DNA from: Pseudocolwellia agarivorans
Lineage (GTDB): Bacteria > Pseudomonadota > Gammaproteobacteria > Enterobacterales > Alteromonadaceae
NCBI RefSeq assembly: GCF_002000085.1
Contig: NZ_MUZU01000017.1
Coordinates: forward strand, 1-62,219
Reading direction: 5' to 3'
DNA length: 62,219 bases
Of this stretch, positions 18,734 to 27,679 are shown in pieces. Made by a program: the position numbers and the translations under genes. How positions within the stretch are numbered: position 1 is the stretch's first letter; every line of letters starts with the position of its first letter. The notes under the pieces are model-generated. The model made no database searches and was not told the origin of the DNA. It was given only the letters and a program-made list of their open reading frames with translations.

Positions 18734-19462
18734 TTATAATCCTCCCTCAACAATTTGATAATCAACAAGCTCGTAATGAGTTTGCATATACCCATCAACG
18801 CCTGCTTTTAAAAACAAGTAATCTTCGTCAGCTGTACACCATAAATTATAAGGGGGATGCTCTTCAGGTAAATTACCTGCAGTGTCTACTAATTGGAAAT
18901 GTCGAGCTAAAAAGGTACCAGCTTTTACTGTTATGTTTTCTTCACCTACATATCGAATACCAAAACCTGTTTTAAAAAGTAAAGGCCCTGTAGCTCCACG
19001 ATGATCAGGTGACGTTAAAAAAATATCTGAGAAGAATGTTTTACCTGGACCTTGCGATAAGTCGTATATTTTCATTAATAAAGCATCACCAACGATCGGG
19101 TGTGCTTGTAGCCATTTAATAGGTGCGTCTATATCCACTTTTTGAGTAATACGGCCATCACGTTGATTATGGGATTCACATTCCACATAGTTTTTAGCAA
19201 AGCGCATCCAACCTGAACCTTCGTATTTATCACCCACCGTTAACCTAACACTACAGTCAATAGGGCTTGCATCAGGGTTTAGAGAAAGTACAACGTCTCT
19301 AATCACATTAGGCTCATCGTCAATTTCGCAATGTGCATTTAATACTCGTATACCGTCTGCCTGTTGAGTTATTGAAAAATACTCTCTACCACGTTCTTGA
19401 TCTAAACGTTCAGGCTTTTTACTCGTATATTGAATTGTGCCGCGTATTGTTCTGTGTTTCAT
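18734..19462 (-). CDS. Hypothetical protein, first gene of methyltransferase operon
   Basis: 242 residues from the ATG at 19462, chosen because AAGGTG lies 8 bases upstream; a GTG start would add three residues. No signal peptide. The sequence looks like a beta-barrel (lipocalin-like) ligand-binding protein with many Gly/aromatic strands (GSGWMRFAKNYVECESHNQRDG..), but I cannot name a family. Its promoter region, shared with the divergent isochorismatase-fold gene, carries the TTGAC-N4-GTCAA palindrome. Confidence 0.75.
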   Translation of the reverse strand: MKHRTIRGTIQYTSKKPERLDQERGREYFSITQQADGIRVLNAHCEIDDEPNVIRDVVLSLNPDASPIDCSVRLTVGDKYEGSGWMRFAKNYVECESHNQRDGRITQKVDIDAPIKWLQAHPIVGDALLMKIYDLSQGPGKTFFSDIFLTSPDHRGATGPLLFKTGFGIRYVGEENITVKAGTFLARHFQLVDTAGNLPEEHPPYNLWCTADEDYLFLKAGVDGYMQTHYELVDYQIVEGGL

Positions 19463-19535
19463 ATAATGCACCTTGTAACTGCTATGTATAATTTAAGTTG
19501 ATGTGTTAATACTGAACTTAAAAAACTTTCTGTCG

Positions 19536-19571
19536 TTGACGGATGTCAATTAATCCTATTGATATATCCAA
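19536..19571. promoter_or_regulatory. Operator pair in a divergent promoter
   Basis: TTGAC-GGAT-GTCAA (19536-19549, perfect 5-bp arms) followed by CCTATTGATATATCCAA (19555-19571). Both elements recur in other promoters of the island. It lies between the divergent methyltransferase operon and the isochorismatase-fold gene. Confidence 0.6.
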
Positions 19572-19814
19572 CAAATAACTCAATAAATATTTTATTTTAC
19601 GCACCAAAAAGTGCTCAATATGAGCAAGGTAAATTAAAAGCTAACTGTTTAAAAATAGTCTTGAATTTGATAAAAAAATAGTAAAGAATGAATTTGCTTA
19701 GTAAACATCCTGCCCTACACTTTAATGAGTTCTCATCAAAACTGACTAGTACCTGCATTGTTATTAATTGTTAAAACAATGCCTATGATATAAATCAAAA
19801 TTGAGAAGGTAATT

Positions 19815-20480
19815 ATGGAAACAACGAATAAAACGGCAAAAGAGATTTACTTTGATATTAAAAACAACCCAGCAAGAAAACGTTTTGGCTTTGGTGAAAA
19901 AGCGATCCTTGTTAATGTTGATCCTCAAAAAGCCTATACTGAAGTAGGCACATATAAAACAGCCTACGAAACAGATCCACGCCAGATGGAATACGTAAAT
20001 ACTTTGGCCAAAAAATTTAGAGCACTAGGTTGGCCGGTTGTATGGACACACGTAGCTTATATGGATTCTGCTGAAGACGCTGGCATTTGGGGCACACGTA
20101 CTGATACACCAGACTCTCTTCAAAATATTAAATTTGACTCTCACCGTAGTGAATTTGACGACCGGCTAGAAATAGATCGCGTTAAAGATGTTATTTATTT
20201 GAAAAAAATGCCTTCTGCGTTTTTTGAAACGCAGCTCCAATCATTAATGGTTTGGCATAAAGTCGATACGGTAATACTAACAGGTGGTTCTACTTCTGGC
20301 TGTATTAGAACAACAGCTGTAGATTCGCTATCTAGAGGTTATAGAACAATTGTTCCAGAAGAATGTGTAGCTGATAAACATGAAAGTTACCATTACGCCA
20401 ACTTAACTGACTTATCGTTAAAATATGCTGATGTTGTAGAAGTAAACGAAGTCTTTGATTGGCTAGATAAACAAAAATAA
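19815..20480 (+). CDS. Isochorismatase-family cysteine hydrolase
   Basis: 221 residues. The catalytic triad of the family can be placed as Asp36 (VNVDPQKAY), Lys130 (LKKMPSAF) and Cys163 (TSGCIRTTAVD), with the characteristic cis-peptide region before Cys. The extended N-terminus and length recall N-carbamoylsarcosine amidohydrolase and similar amidases, which release ammonia from amides or carbamoyl groups. Followed by two polysaccharide-deacetylase-fold genes, so an amide or cyclic-imide substrate is plausible. AGAAGG precedes the ATG. Confidence 0.9.
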   Translation: METTNKTAKEIYFDIKNNPARKRFGFGEKAILVNVDPQKAYTEVGTYKTAYETDPRQMEYVNTLAKKFRALGWPVVWTHVAYMDSAEDAGIWGTRTDTPDSLQNIKFDSHRSEFDDRLEIDRVKDVIYLKKMPSAFFETQLQSLMVWHKVDTVILTGGSTSGCIRTTAVDSLSRGYRTIVPEECVADKHESYHYANLTDLSLKYADVVEVNEVFDWLDKQK

Positions 20481-20509
20481 TTTTTTTCAGACATAAAAAG
20501 TAATAGTGG

Positions 20510-20523
20510 CTGACAAATGTCAA
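20510..20523. promoter_or_regulatory. TTGAC-N4-GTCAA-type operator
   Basis: CTGAC-AAAT-GTCAA, one mismatch from the palindrome at 19536; it lies between the hydrolase stop (20480) and the first deacetylase-fold gene (20596). Confidence 0.55.
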
Positions 20524-20595
20524 CAGCCCTATTCACCAAGCATTATAAGATGTTTTACCTTATATCAAGCAACTCATTACGTGTAGAGAGTTATT

Positions 20596-21546
20596 ATGAA
20601 ACGTGATCCTGAATTTTACGACTATTGGCCTTATCACAATAGGCCTAAAATCCAATGGCCAAATGGTAAGAAAATGGCTTTTTGGGTGGCTCCTAATATA
20701 GAGTTTTACGAATTAAATCCCCCTAATAATCCTCATAGAAAGTCGTGGCCTCAGCCTTATCCTGCCACACAAGGATACAGTATTAGAGATTACGGCAATC
20801 GTGTTGGACATATGCGACAAATGGAATTGTTAGAAAAATACGGAATTCGCGGCTCAATTTCACTATCAACCGCGTTATGTGATCATCACCCTGAAATTAT
20901 TCAAATGTGTAAAGATCGCAATTGGGAATTTTTTAGCCATGGCATTTATAACACACGTTATACCTATGGTATGTCTGAGCAACAAGAACGAGACATGATT
21001 AAAGATTCAATGGAAACCATTTTTAAACATACCGATCAAATGTGTGCGGGTTATTTAGCTCCAGCACTTTCTCATTCTGAAAGAACTCTCGATTTATTTG
21101 CTGAAGTTGGTACCGAACTTTTTGGTAAAAAAGGCGGCATATATACCTGTGATTTATTTCATGACGACCAACCTACACCGATAAAACTACGTAGCGGTAA
21201 ACAATTTGTATCCGTACCTTATTCATTAGAAATGAACGACACCATTGCCTTTGTTGTTAACAAAATGGAACCTCGTCGATACGGTCAAATATTAAAAGAC
21301 AACTTCGACAGGCTTTATCAAGAAGCTGACGAGTCAGGTACTATTATGTGTATTCCTACCCATAACTACCAAGTATCGTGCCCTCATCGCATGAAAGCTT
21401 ACGAAGAAGCTCTCGATTACATTACAAGTCATGACGATGTATGGGTGACTACAGGTCGTGAAATTGCAGAATATTACATTGAGCATTATTACGATAGCAC
21501 CTTAGCCGATATACAGAATAAACAAGCAAAATGGGGAGGTGCGTAA
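20596..21546 (+). CDS. Polysaccharide-deacetylase-fold hydrolase 1
   Basis: 316 residues of the NodB-like (carbohydrate esterase 4) fold, without signal peptide, so cytoplasmic. The region RDYGNRVGHMRQMELLEKYGIRGSISLSTALCDHHPEII, then FFSHGIYNTRY and YLAPALSHSERTLD, is typical of the PuuE-like branch (which includes the polysaccharide-deacetylase-fold allantoinase), whose members open cyclic amides rather than deacetylate sugars. First of a coupled pair (TAATG overlap). Confidence 0.85.
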   Translation: MKRDPEFYDYWPYHNRPKIQWPNGKKMAFWVAPNIEFYELNPPNNPHRKSWPQPYPATQGYSIRDYGNRVGHMRQMELLEKYGIRGSISLSTALCDHHPEIIQMCKDRNWEFFSHGIYNTRYTYGMSEQQERDMIKDSMETIFKHTDQMCAGYLAPALSHSERTLDLFAEVGTELFGKKGGIYTCDLFHDDQPTPIKLRSGKQFVSVPYSLEMNDTIAFVVNKMEPRRYGQILKDNFDRLYQEADESGTIMCIPTHNYQVSCPHRMKAYEEALDYITSHDDVWVTTGREIAEYYIEHYYDSTLADIQNKQAKWGGA

Positions 21547-22469
21547 TGGCTTTAGATAAAAACTACCTAGAATATCCACACCGCAGCCATGGTATGGATC
21601 ACAACCGTTACGATTGGCAAATGTTAGCTCAACAAAAACCGGTTGTTTGGCCTAACAATAAAAAGCTCGCGTTATGGATTAATGTACCTTTACAGTTTTT
21701 CCCGTTAGATCAAAAAGGAGACCCATTTAAAGTACCTGGTGGCATGACAATGCCCTATCCTGATTTACGCCATTACAGCTTGCGAGACTACGGCAATAGA
21801 GTAGGAATATACCGATTATTAAAAGCCTTTGATAAATATAAGGTTACTCCTACGTTTGCCATGAATACCGAATTAGCCGTTAGAACCCCCTACTTACTTG
21901 ATGTAATAAAAGAGCGCGGTAACGAAATTATGTGCCACGGCCTACATATGGATGCTCTTCATTACGGAGGTCAAAACATAGATGAAGAATCAGACATTAT
22001 TAGTCGTGCACTCGATACGCTACGAGAATTATCGCAACAAGACGTTACTGGTTGGTTAAGCCCTGCACGTAATGAAAGTGAAAATACACCTGAGTTACTA
22101 GCACAACATGGTATTAAGTATTTTTGTGATTGGGTAAACGACGACATGCCTTATTCGTTTAAAACAGATAAAGGTAACTTATGGGCAATGCCATTATCTA
22201 ACGAATTAGAAGACAAATTCATTATTATGGATAACCTACATAGCGAAGCTTCTTACGTGGAACAAATTTGTGACGCCTGTGACTTTTTACTCAAAGAAGC
22301 TGACACGCAAGGTGGAAGAATACTCGCGTTAAATATTCACCCATGGATGTTAGGCCAACCGCATCGCATTGCTAAACTTGAAAAGGTTCTAGAATACGTA
22401 ACCTCTAAAGGTGTTTGGTGCGCATCAGCTACTGAAATACTGACTGAGTTTACCGCACAACAAAAATAG
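21546..22469 (+). CDS. Polysaccharide-deacetylase-fold hydrolase 2
   Basis: 307 residues from the ATG at 21546 that overlaps the previous stop (TAATG). A paralogue of gene 1: LRDYGNRVGIYRLLKAFDKYKVTPTFAMNTELA, MCHGLHMDALHYG and GWLSPARNESENTPELL align with it. Both lack secretion signals. The two may form a heteromeric enzyme or act in sequence on a cyclic amide; inferred from coupling and paralogy. Confidence 0.85.
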   Translation: MALDKNYLEYPHRSHGMDHNRYDWQMLAQQKPVVWPNNKKLALWINVPLQFFPLDQKGDPFKVPGGMTMPYPDLRHYSLRDYGNRVGIYRLLKAFDKYKVTPTFAMNTELAVRTPYLLDVIKERGNEIMCHGLHMDALHYGGQNIDEESDIISRALDTLRELSQQDVTGWLSPARNESENTPELLAQHGIKYFCDWVNDDMPYSFKTDKGNLWAMPLSNELEDKFIIMDNLHSEASYVEQICDACDFLLKEADTQGGRILALNIHPWMLGQPHRIAKLEKVLEYVTSKGVWCASATEILTEFTAQQK

Positions 22470-22495
22470 CTCATTTAAAAATCCCTTAAAAAATA

Positions 22496-22530
22496 AAATC
22501 ACCTCGCGAGATTTATTCGCTGGGTGATTT
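22496..22530 (+). terminator. Hairpin after deacetylase pair
   Basis: AAATCACC..GCG / CGC..GGTGATTT imperfect stem, 27 bp after the stop. T-run is poor. Confidence 0.45.
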
Positions 22531-22532
22531 AG

Positions 22533-22730
22533 ATAGCTATCTATTTCAATTGTAAAACCACGTTAATTGAAACTTTTAAAGAAATATACGGTGATACTTT
22601 TATTTTTGAAGGAAATCGGGCAATTATTTTTACAACAACTCAAAAACTACCACTAAAAGAACTATCACACCGTATATCTATGGCTTTACGTTATAAAAAA
22701 CTAAAGCATTTAAATTTGCTGGGCGCATAA
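22533..22730 (+). pseudogene. C-terminal gene remnant
   Basis: After a TAG at 22530-22532 a frame stays open to TAA at 22728-22730 and encodes a plausible C-terminus (EIYGDTFIFEGNRAIIF..LPLKELSHRISMALRYKKLKHLNLLGA). No start codon of the expected position is present. It resembles the end of DUF1801/YdhG-like small proteins, but that is tentative. The rest of 22470-22805 has only terminators. Confidence 0.45.
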
Positions 22731-22750
22731 CATTCATTATATTTTAAAAC

Positions 22751-22774
22751 AAAAAAGGCCACTAAATAGTGGCC
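22751..22774 (-). terminator. Terminator of the DUF1838 gene
   Basis: GGCCACT / AGTGGCC with a 4-nt loop, followed on the minus strand by six T residues, 31 bp past the stop. Confidence 0.88.
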
Positions 22775-22805
22775 ATAAACGTGCTAACATTTTAAAAACT
22801 ACTGA

Positions 22806-23705
22806 TTAATGAGCACTTCCATTAAAGCGTTCGCCTTTCACATCATCTTTATAAGTTGACCAGCTTGTTTCATTTTTACGAGTATCGTTTACTGGCGGAG
22901 CCATTTTATATTCCGGTACATTTTTATTAATGTAGTCTTTCATTATTGAGCTAAGCTCTTCAAATGTTGCTATTTTTTCACCTGCTGCGTGAATGTAAAT
23001 AGTCCCTTCTCGCCCAGACATCATCATCCATGGTAGCCAATCAGCAATACGCACCCAGTCAACATGCGTATTAGCAAAGTCACCCGATACTAAACTTTCA
23101 GTATCACCAACAAAATCAAACATTTCCGTGGCATGATAAACACCCCCTATTTGTTTTTGGTAATCTCCAGCTAAATCATTGTGATAAAACAGAGGTACAT
23201 CAAATTTCATCCACCAAATTTTGTCTCTCACTTCGCCACCAAATTTAGCTTTCCATGGGAGTACTTTACCGTTTTCGTCATTAGGAAAACTAGGCCCTTG
23301 GTTTACAGGATCATTAGTTACATGAATAACATCAACCGTTTTTCCTGTAAAAGGGTTATCCCATTTATCAAGAGGTTTACCTGTTTTAGGATCGGTATAA
23401 AGCAAAACTTCACGTGTAACCAATTTATAGGTTTTACCTTTTTTACCACCGTCGACGGTTCCACATTGTCTGGCACTCATACCTTCAACATTAAACAATC
23501 TCAAGTCTTTTTCACCCATTCGGCGTGAATAAGCAGTACCTTTCCATTGGTAGTAAGAAACTTTATTGTCTTCAACGGCACATAATATTTTACGCATTGC
23601 TGCGGTGTTACCTTCAGGTGTATTTAAATCAATTTTTGTACTAGCTAAAGTTGTGCTAGCTACACCACTAAGTAACAATGCGGCGAGTATTTTAGTTATT
23701 GTCAT
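22806..23705 (-). CDS. Exported DUF1838-family protein
   Basis: 299 residues with a Sec signal peptide (cleaved near TLAST). The mature part fits DUF1838: LNTPEGNTAAMRKILCAVEDNKVSYYQWKGTAYSRRMGEKDLRLFNVEGM.., TDPKTGKPLDKWDNPFTG, DWVRIADWLPWMMMSGREGTIYIHAAG. Family members are periplasmic, of unknown function, and often found in catabolic clusters with TonB receptors. A near-copy of the island operator lies 60 bp upstream at 23765. Confidence 0.82.
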   Translation of the reverse strand: MTITKILAALLLSGVASTTLASTKIDLNTPEGNTAAMRKILCAVEDNKVSYYQWKGTAYSRRMGEKDLRLFNVEGMSARQCGTVDGGKKGKTYKLVTREVLLYTDPKTGKPLDKWDNPFTGKTVDVIHVTNDPVNQGPSFPNDENGKVLPWKAKFGGEVRDKIWWMKFDVPLFYHNDLAGDYQKQIGGVYHATEMFDFVGDTESLVSGDFANTHVDWVRIADWLPWMMMSGREGTIYIHAAGEKIATFEELSSIMKDYINKNVPEYKMAPPVNDTRKNETSWSTYKDDVKGERFNGSAH

Positions 23706-23764
23706 TATTCTTTCTCTCCTAACGATTCTTACAATAATATTGAGCTAAGTAATTCTGAATTACT

Positions 23765-23778
23765 TTGCGTTTTGTCAA
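23765..23778. promoter_or_regulatory. Degenerate TTGAC-N4-GTCAA operator
   Basis: TTGCG-TTTT-GTCAA; its reverse complement TTGACAAAACGCAA differs at one base from the site at 36748 (TTGACAAAAGGCAA). Located 60 bp before the DUF1838 start. Confidence 0.45.
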
Positions 23779-23792
23779 TTAGGCCAATTTCA

Positions 23793-24209
23793 TTAATGAT
23801 GATTTATTATCTTCCATATTCCAGTGGCGCTCATAATGTCACGCTCTTCAGTTTTAATAATTCCTTCTGCAAAAATAACACTGCGAGTTTTACGTATTAT
23901 TTTACCCGTACCTAATAACGTGTTGCCTATTTTTGCAGCCGCTAAAAAATTACTATTAAGGTTAATAGTAGCGAATTGAATATTGTGGCTTATTTCATCT
24001 CCAATAGATCTATAAATAACGTAATCCATAAATGAGAGAATAACCCCACCGTTTACTACACCTTCAGGATTAAGGTGGCGCTTATCAATAGGTAATGCTC
24101 TTACTATTTCACTTTGTTGAATTTGTTCGTAAAACGGTCCTATATGCTCACAAAAGCCATCACTTTGGCTGCATTTTACAAAACCTTTTTGAAGTAAAGT
24201 GTCTGTCAT
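23793..24209 (-). CDS. PaaI-type hotdog thioesterase
   Basis: 138 residues with the hotdog-fold pattern HLNPEGVVNGGVILSFMDYVIYRSIGDE and TINLNSNFLAAAKIGNTLLGTGKIIRKTRSVIFAEGII. Likely hydrolyses an acyl- or aryl-CoA formed in the pathway. Coupled to the upstream enoyl-CoA hydratase by a 1-bp overlap. Confidence 0.88.
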   Translation of the reverse strand: MTDTLLQKGFVKCSQSDGFCEHIGPFYEQIQQSEIVRALPIDKRHLNPEGVVNGGVILSFMDYVIYRSIGDEISHNIQFATINLNSNFLAAAKIGNTLLGTGKIIRKTRSVIFAEGIIKTEERDIMSATGIWKIINHH

Positions 24210-24982
24210 TATTTAAAATCCGCTTTGCGTTTTTGTAAAAAGGCATCGGCCCCTTCTTTAAAATCTTGATGATTAAAAGCATCATTAAACACTTGGCGTA
24301 CACTTTCTTCGTCAACGGTAGATGACGAATGAATATAAGCTAATGTTGATTTAATGCCTGCAATTGAATTACGACTTACAGATAAAAGACTTGTGACCAA
24401 TAGTTCAACAGAAGCATCAAGTTGATCTTCATCAACCACGTCAGTTAACAAGCCCCACTGTTCAGCGGTTTGAGCTGAAATAGTTTTACCTAAATATAAA
24501 AGCTCTTTAGAGCGGCTTAAACCAACAATGTCAACTAATCGCTTGGTGTCTTCTATACTGTATAGCAAACCTAACTTAGCGGGGGTTATAGCAAATTTTG
24601 CGTGATTAACACTTATTCTAAAATCACAACACATCGCAAGCCCTAATCCCCCTCCTACACATACACCATTAATAGCGGCAACAGTAGGAATAGTTAACTG
24701 TTCAAGCTTTTGTTGAGCCAGTTGCACTATTTTATTGTTTGCCATTAGCTGAGTTTTATCTGTTAAAAATTGGGTGAGTTCTTCTATATCAGCCCCAGCA
24801 CAAAAGGCTTTATTTCCCGCAGCTTTTACAACTAACACCTTAACGCTAACTTGTCGTGTTAATTCATCGCAAAAGTCTGCGATTTGTTGCCACATACTTT
24901 GTGATAGTGCATTTCGTTTTTCTGCTCGGTTAATGGTTAAGTAAGCAACATTGTTGATAATTTGAAGTGTTACGGTTGACAT
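24209..24982 (-). CDS. Enoyl-CoA hydratase/isomerase family protein
   Basis: 257 residues of the crotonase fold. The oxyanion-hole segments NKAFCAGADIEELTQF and AINGVCVGGGLGLAMCCDFRIS are present. The first catalytic Glu of the classic hydratase is not clearly at its place (the region reads DFRISVNHAKFAITPAKLGLLYSIEDTKRL), so the reaction could be hydration, isomerisation or C-C cleavage. Divergent from the VOC gene. Confidence 0.9.
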   Translation of the reverse strand: MSTVTLQIINNVAYLTINRAEKRNALSQSMWQQIADFCDELTRQVSVKVLVVKAAGNKAFCAGADIEELTQFLTDKTQLMANNKIVQLAQQKLEQLTIPTVAAINGVCVGGGLGLAMCCDFRISVNHAKFAITPAKLGLLYSIEDTKRLVDIVGLSRSKELLYLGKTISAQTAEQWGLLTDVVDEDQLDASVELLVTSLLSVSRNSIAGIKSTLAYIHSSSTVDEESVRQVFNDAFNHQDFKEGADAFLQKRKADFK

Positions 24983-25017
24983 AAATCAAAAAAATCCTTT
25001 GCGGTGTTTAGCGCTTG

Positions 25018-25065
25018 TTGTATTCCGATAACTCATAGATCAACATAAGAGTTATCGGAATACAA
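25018..25065. repeat. 17-bp perfect inverted repeat in a divergent promoter
   Basis: TTGTATTCCGATAACTC and its exact complement GAGTTATCGGAATACAA separated by 14 nt. It is between the starts of the enoyl-CoA hydratase (minus) and the VOC gene (plus), so it cannot be an ordinary terminator for either. Confidence 0.85.
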
Positions 25066-25210
25066 AAACGACTTACATTTTAAATGTTCTTTATTGATAG
25101 CACTTTACCTAGCTAAACAACAGATTTTATTAGGCTAAATTTGCGATATAGCAAATGCGCAATTCATAAACGACACATAAATACTCATTAATAAATAAGA
25201 AGGTAAAAAC

Positions 25211-26098
25211 ATGAATACTCGTCAGTTAGGTCCTATTGTTGGTGCCACATTGTTACACCACGATATTGAGTACGTAGTATCAAGTTATCAAACTAATTTA
25301 GGCTACACCATAGTTGACGAAAATACTGTTTCTAGAGAAATGGCTTTATTATGGAATACACCTGAACTCTTTGGAAATAAGTTGGTTGTGTTGTCGGCCG
25401 CTAATGGTGAAGCTTGGCTAAGAGTTGTTGAAGACCCAAAAGCTAAAGCGGCAACACCGTTAAAATCATACGGTTGGATGGCGTTAGAAACTAATGTTAA
25501 ATGTGTCGATACAATCAATAACAAACTATGTGACGAAAGCTTCACTGTTATTGGTGAGCCTGCTTATTTACAAGTCAGCGACGCTATAAAAGCGATGCAA
25601 GTTGTAGGCCCCGCGGGCGAAGTAAGTTATTTAACTCAAATAAATAAAGATGTTCCTCCGTTTGAACTTCCTATGACAAACCATGAAACAGCAGGACTTT
25701 TTATACCTGTATTGTGCACACCCAACAGAGAAAAAAGCTTAGCTTTTTATCAGCAACTTAATGCTGCTGACAATGGACTTAGCTTCGATACTAAAGTGAC
25801 TGTATTAAATAAGGCTTGGGGGCATGATATTGACCACCAATACCCTGTTGCTACGTTACAACTAGACGGCAAGTGTTTATTCGAAATTGATCAAGTAGAT
25901 AACGCTGCACCTTTAACCACAAACATAGATTCTTTACCGTCAGGTATTGCGATGATCAGTTGTCACGTAAAAAACATTGAACAAGTAGCTAAAAAATTCA
26001 ATGCTACTATGTATAAACTTGAAGACAGTTATTATAAAGGTCGTTCTGCTATTTTACTAAAAGGCCCTTTTGGGGAATTAATTGAATTAATGGGATAA
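25211..26098 (+). CDS. VOC-superfamily (glyoxalase/dioxygenase-fold) protein
   Basis: 295 residues with two VOC modules (1-145 and 155-295). The first starts GPIVGATLLHHDIEYVVSSYQTNLGYTIVDEN; the second has LFIPVLCTPNREKSLAFYQQLNAADNG and ends SAILLKGPFGELIELMG. Metal ligands cannot be assigned with certainty. AGAAGG ribosome site. Probably an isomerase, lyase or dioxygenase of the pathway. Confidence 0.82.
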   Translation: MNTRQLGPIVGATLLHHDIEYVVSSYQTNLGYTIVDENTVSREMALLWNTPELFGNKLVVLSAANGEAWLRVVEDPKAKAATPLKSYGWMALETNVKCVDTINNKLCDESFTVIGEPAYLQVSDAIKAMQVVGPAGEVSYLTQINKDVPPFELPMTNHETAGLFIPVLCTPNREKSLAFYQQLNAADNGLSFDTKVTVLNKAWGHDIDHQYPVATLQLDGKCLFEIDQVDNAAPLTTNIDSLPSGIAMISCHVKNIEQVAKKFNATMYKLEDSYYKGRSAILLKGPFGELIELMG

Positions 26099-26182
26099 AA
26101 CTTATCATTTGCCTTTAAATTGAAAGTATATGCCAAGCTTAAAGGTCTAATGGTTATTCCTATCGTTTAATTCTGGCCCCTA

Positions 26183-26629
26183 ATGAAAAAGCCTTTTATT
26201 GTAATTGTTGCCGCACTTATTTTATTACCAAGTTTATACGCGGCTATTTCTCCAATTTTATATACCTCAGAAGTAAAATGGTACAGCTATAAAGAAGCGA
26301 GAGCGATGAACTCAAATAAGCCCATTTTTGTATTTGCCAAAATGCGCTTTTGCAACACTTGCGCAGCGATGGAAAAAGCTGAATTTACAAACCCCGTATT
26401 AGCCAAAAACTTAAATGAACACTTTATTCCCGTAAAAGAAACCATCAACTTCGCTCTTTCAAGCTTTGTGTTTGATGATTTAAAGGATGAAAATGGGGAA
26501 CAACTTGCATTTAAAGGCTTTCCGTCGGTGATGATAGTTCAAGGTGATAAATATGCCATTAGCAACGGATACAAAAATGTTGAACAGATACAATCTCTTT
26601 TAAATCAAACTCTCAATGCTCAACTTTAA
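26183..26629 (+). CDS. Exported thioredoxin-like protein
   Basis: 148 residues with an N-terminal signal anchor and a thioredoxin-like domain containing the CxxC motif FCNTCAAMEKAEF and the cis-Pro segment GFPSVMI. It resembles the C-terminal domain of DsbD and Thioredoxin_7 proteins. Acts in the periplasm as a thiol-disulphide reductant or chaperone. It converges on the cupin gene with a 4-bp overlap at the stops. Confidence 0.82.
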   Translation: MKKPFIVIVAALILLPSLYAAISPILYTSEVKWYSYKEARAMNSNKPIFVFAKMRFCNTCAAMEKAEFTNPVLAKNLNEHFIPVKETINFALSSFVFDDLKDENGEQLAFKGFPSVMIVQGDKYAISNGYKNVEQIQSLLNQTLNAQL

Positions 26630-27507
26630 AAAGGTTCAGGTAACCACTCTTTCTTACCTATGCTTTGTAAACGTTCAGGTAAAATAGGTTCATAATCGGG
26701 GTCAAAAGTAAACGGATACAATTCTTGCGACCAATGATTAACATGTTCTCCACCAACAAAACGAATAAGCAATACCGCACCAGTTCTTGAACCATATGGG
26801 CCGTGTGGTATTTCAGGTGGTCGCCAAAAATAGGCCCCCGTTCGCATAACGCCGTGCTCTCCCGCTAACGATCCTGTAACACAAAAAGACTCTTCTACGG
26901 TTGGATGATGTTCTCTAGGGCCTTTCCATTGTTGCGGATAGGTTTGTGGCGACACCATATAAAGAAACGTTTTTGCTTTAGTTGTTGGATCTATTCTTAA
27001 TATTTTACGGCCAAAATCTAAATGTAATAGTTTTTCATCTTGTACGCCTTTATCCCATTGCATATCAAAGGTATTTATTCCTTCAATAGCTTCTTTTTTC
27101 ATAACCGGTAAAGGGTCGCCATATTGATAGTAAATGGGCTGAGGTGACTGATCAATAAAACGTATTAATACAGTATATTTATTGGCTTTAACGGTTTTTC
27201 GTAAGTAGTTAGCCGGTAAATATCCATAATATCCTTCGGTATAACGGATCTTATTAATTTCAATTTCGCCCTTAAGAACAAAAAACTCCTCTTCAGATGC
27301 TAACCAATAGGCCTCTTCTTCAAGCCAGTTTTTTTTATATTTAAAAACACCTGTGGTTGCTTGAGTTTTTTGATCAACACTCAGTTCTTTATATTGAACA
27401 TCATATTGAAAAGGACATGACTGCCATGGTAATACTTGCGATTGAATAAATTCTATATGTTCTCTAGACACGTTAATTTCCAGCACATTATAAAGAAGTA
27501 AAGTCAT
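26626..27507 (-). CDS. Bicupin protein (DUF4437-like)
   Basis: 293 residues with two cupin-like halves: EEEFFVLKGEIEINKIRYTEGYYGYLPANYLRK and later REHHPTVEESFCVTGSLAGEHGVMRTGAYFWRPPEIPHGPYGSRTGAVLLIRFVGG. The second half has the His/Glu pattern of a metal-binding cupin. Likely an enzyme (oxygenase, isomerase or hydrolase) of the island; no precise role can be read. Confidence 0.78.
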   Translation of the reverse strand: MTLLLYNVLEINVSREHIEFIQSQVLPWQSCPFQYDVQYKELSVDQKTQATTGVFKYKKNWLEEEAYWLASEEEFFVLKGEIEINKIRYTEGYYGYLPANYLRKTVKANKYTVLIRFIDQSPQPIYYQYGDPLPVMKKEAIEGINTFDMQWDKGVQDEKLLHLDFGRKILRIDPTTKAKTFLYMVSPQTYPQQWKGPREHHPTVEESFCVTGSLAGEHGVMRTGAYFWRPPEIPHGPYGSRTGAVLLIRFVGGEHVNHWSQELYPFTFDPDYEPILPERLQSIGKKEWLPEPF

Positions 27508-27598
27508 AGTAGGTTATTGAACTAATATGTTTTTTGATACGTATCAAGATCTGATACGTTTGAAGAAAGTTTTTATATTGCTCATTATCTTTATTACA

Positions 27599-27628
27599 TA
27601 AAAAAAGAGACTGATTAAGTCTCTTTTG
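27599..27628. terminator. Bidirectional terminator
   Basis: AAAAGAGACT / AGTCTCTTTT with a 5-nt loop, flanked by A and T tracts; lies 52 bp past the stop of the membrane protein at 27680. Confidence 0.85.
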
Positions 27629-27679
27629 TATTAGCTATAGTTATATTTTTACATTGACCTTAGCTAAGCACTTAGAATT

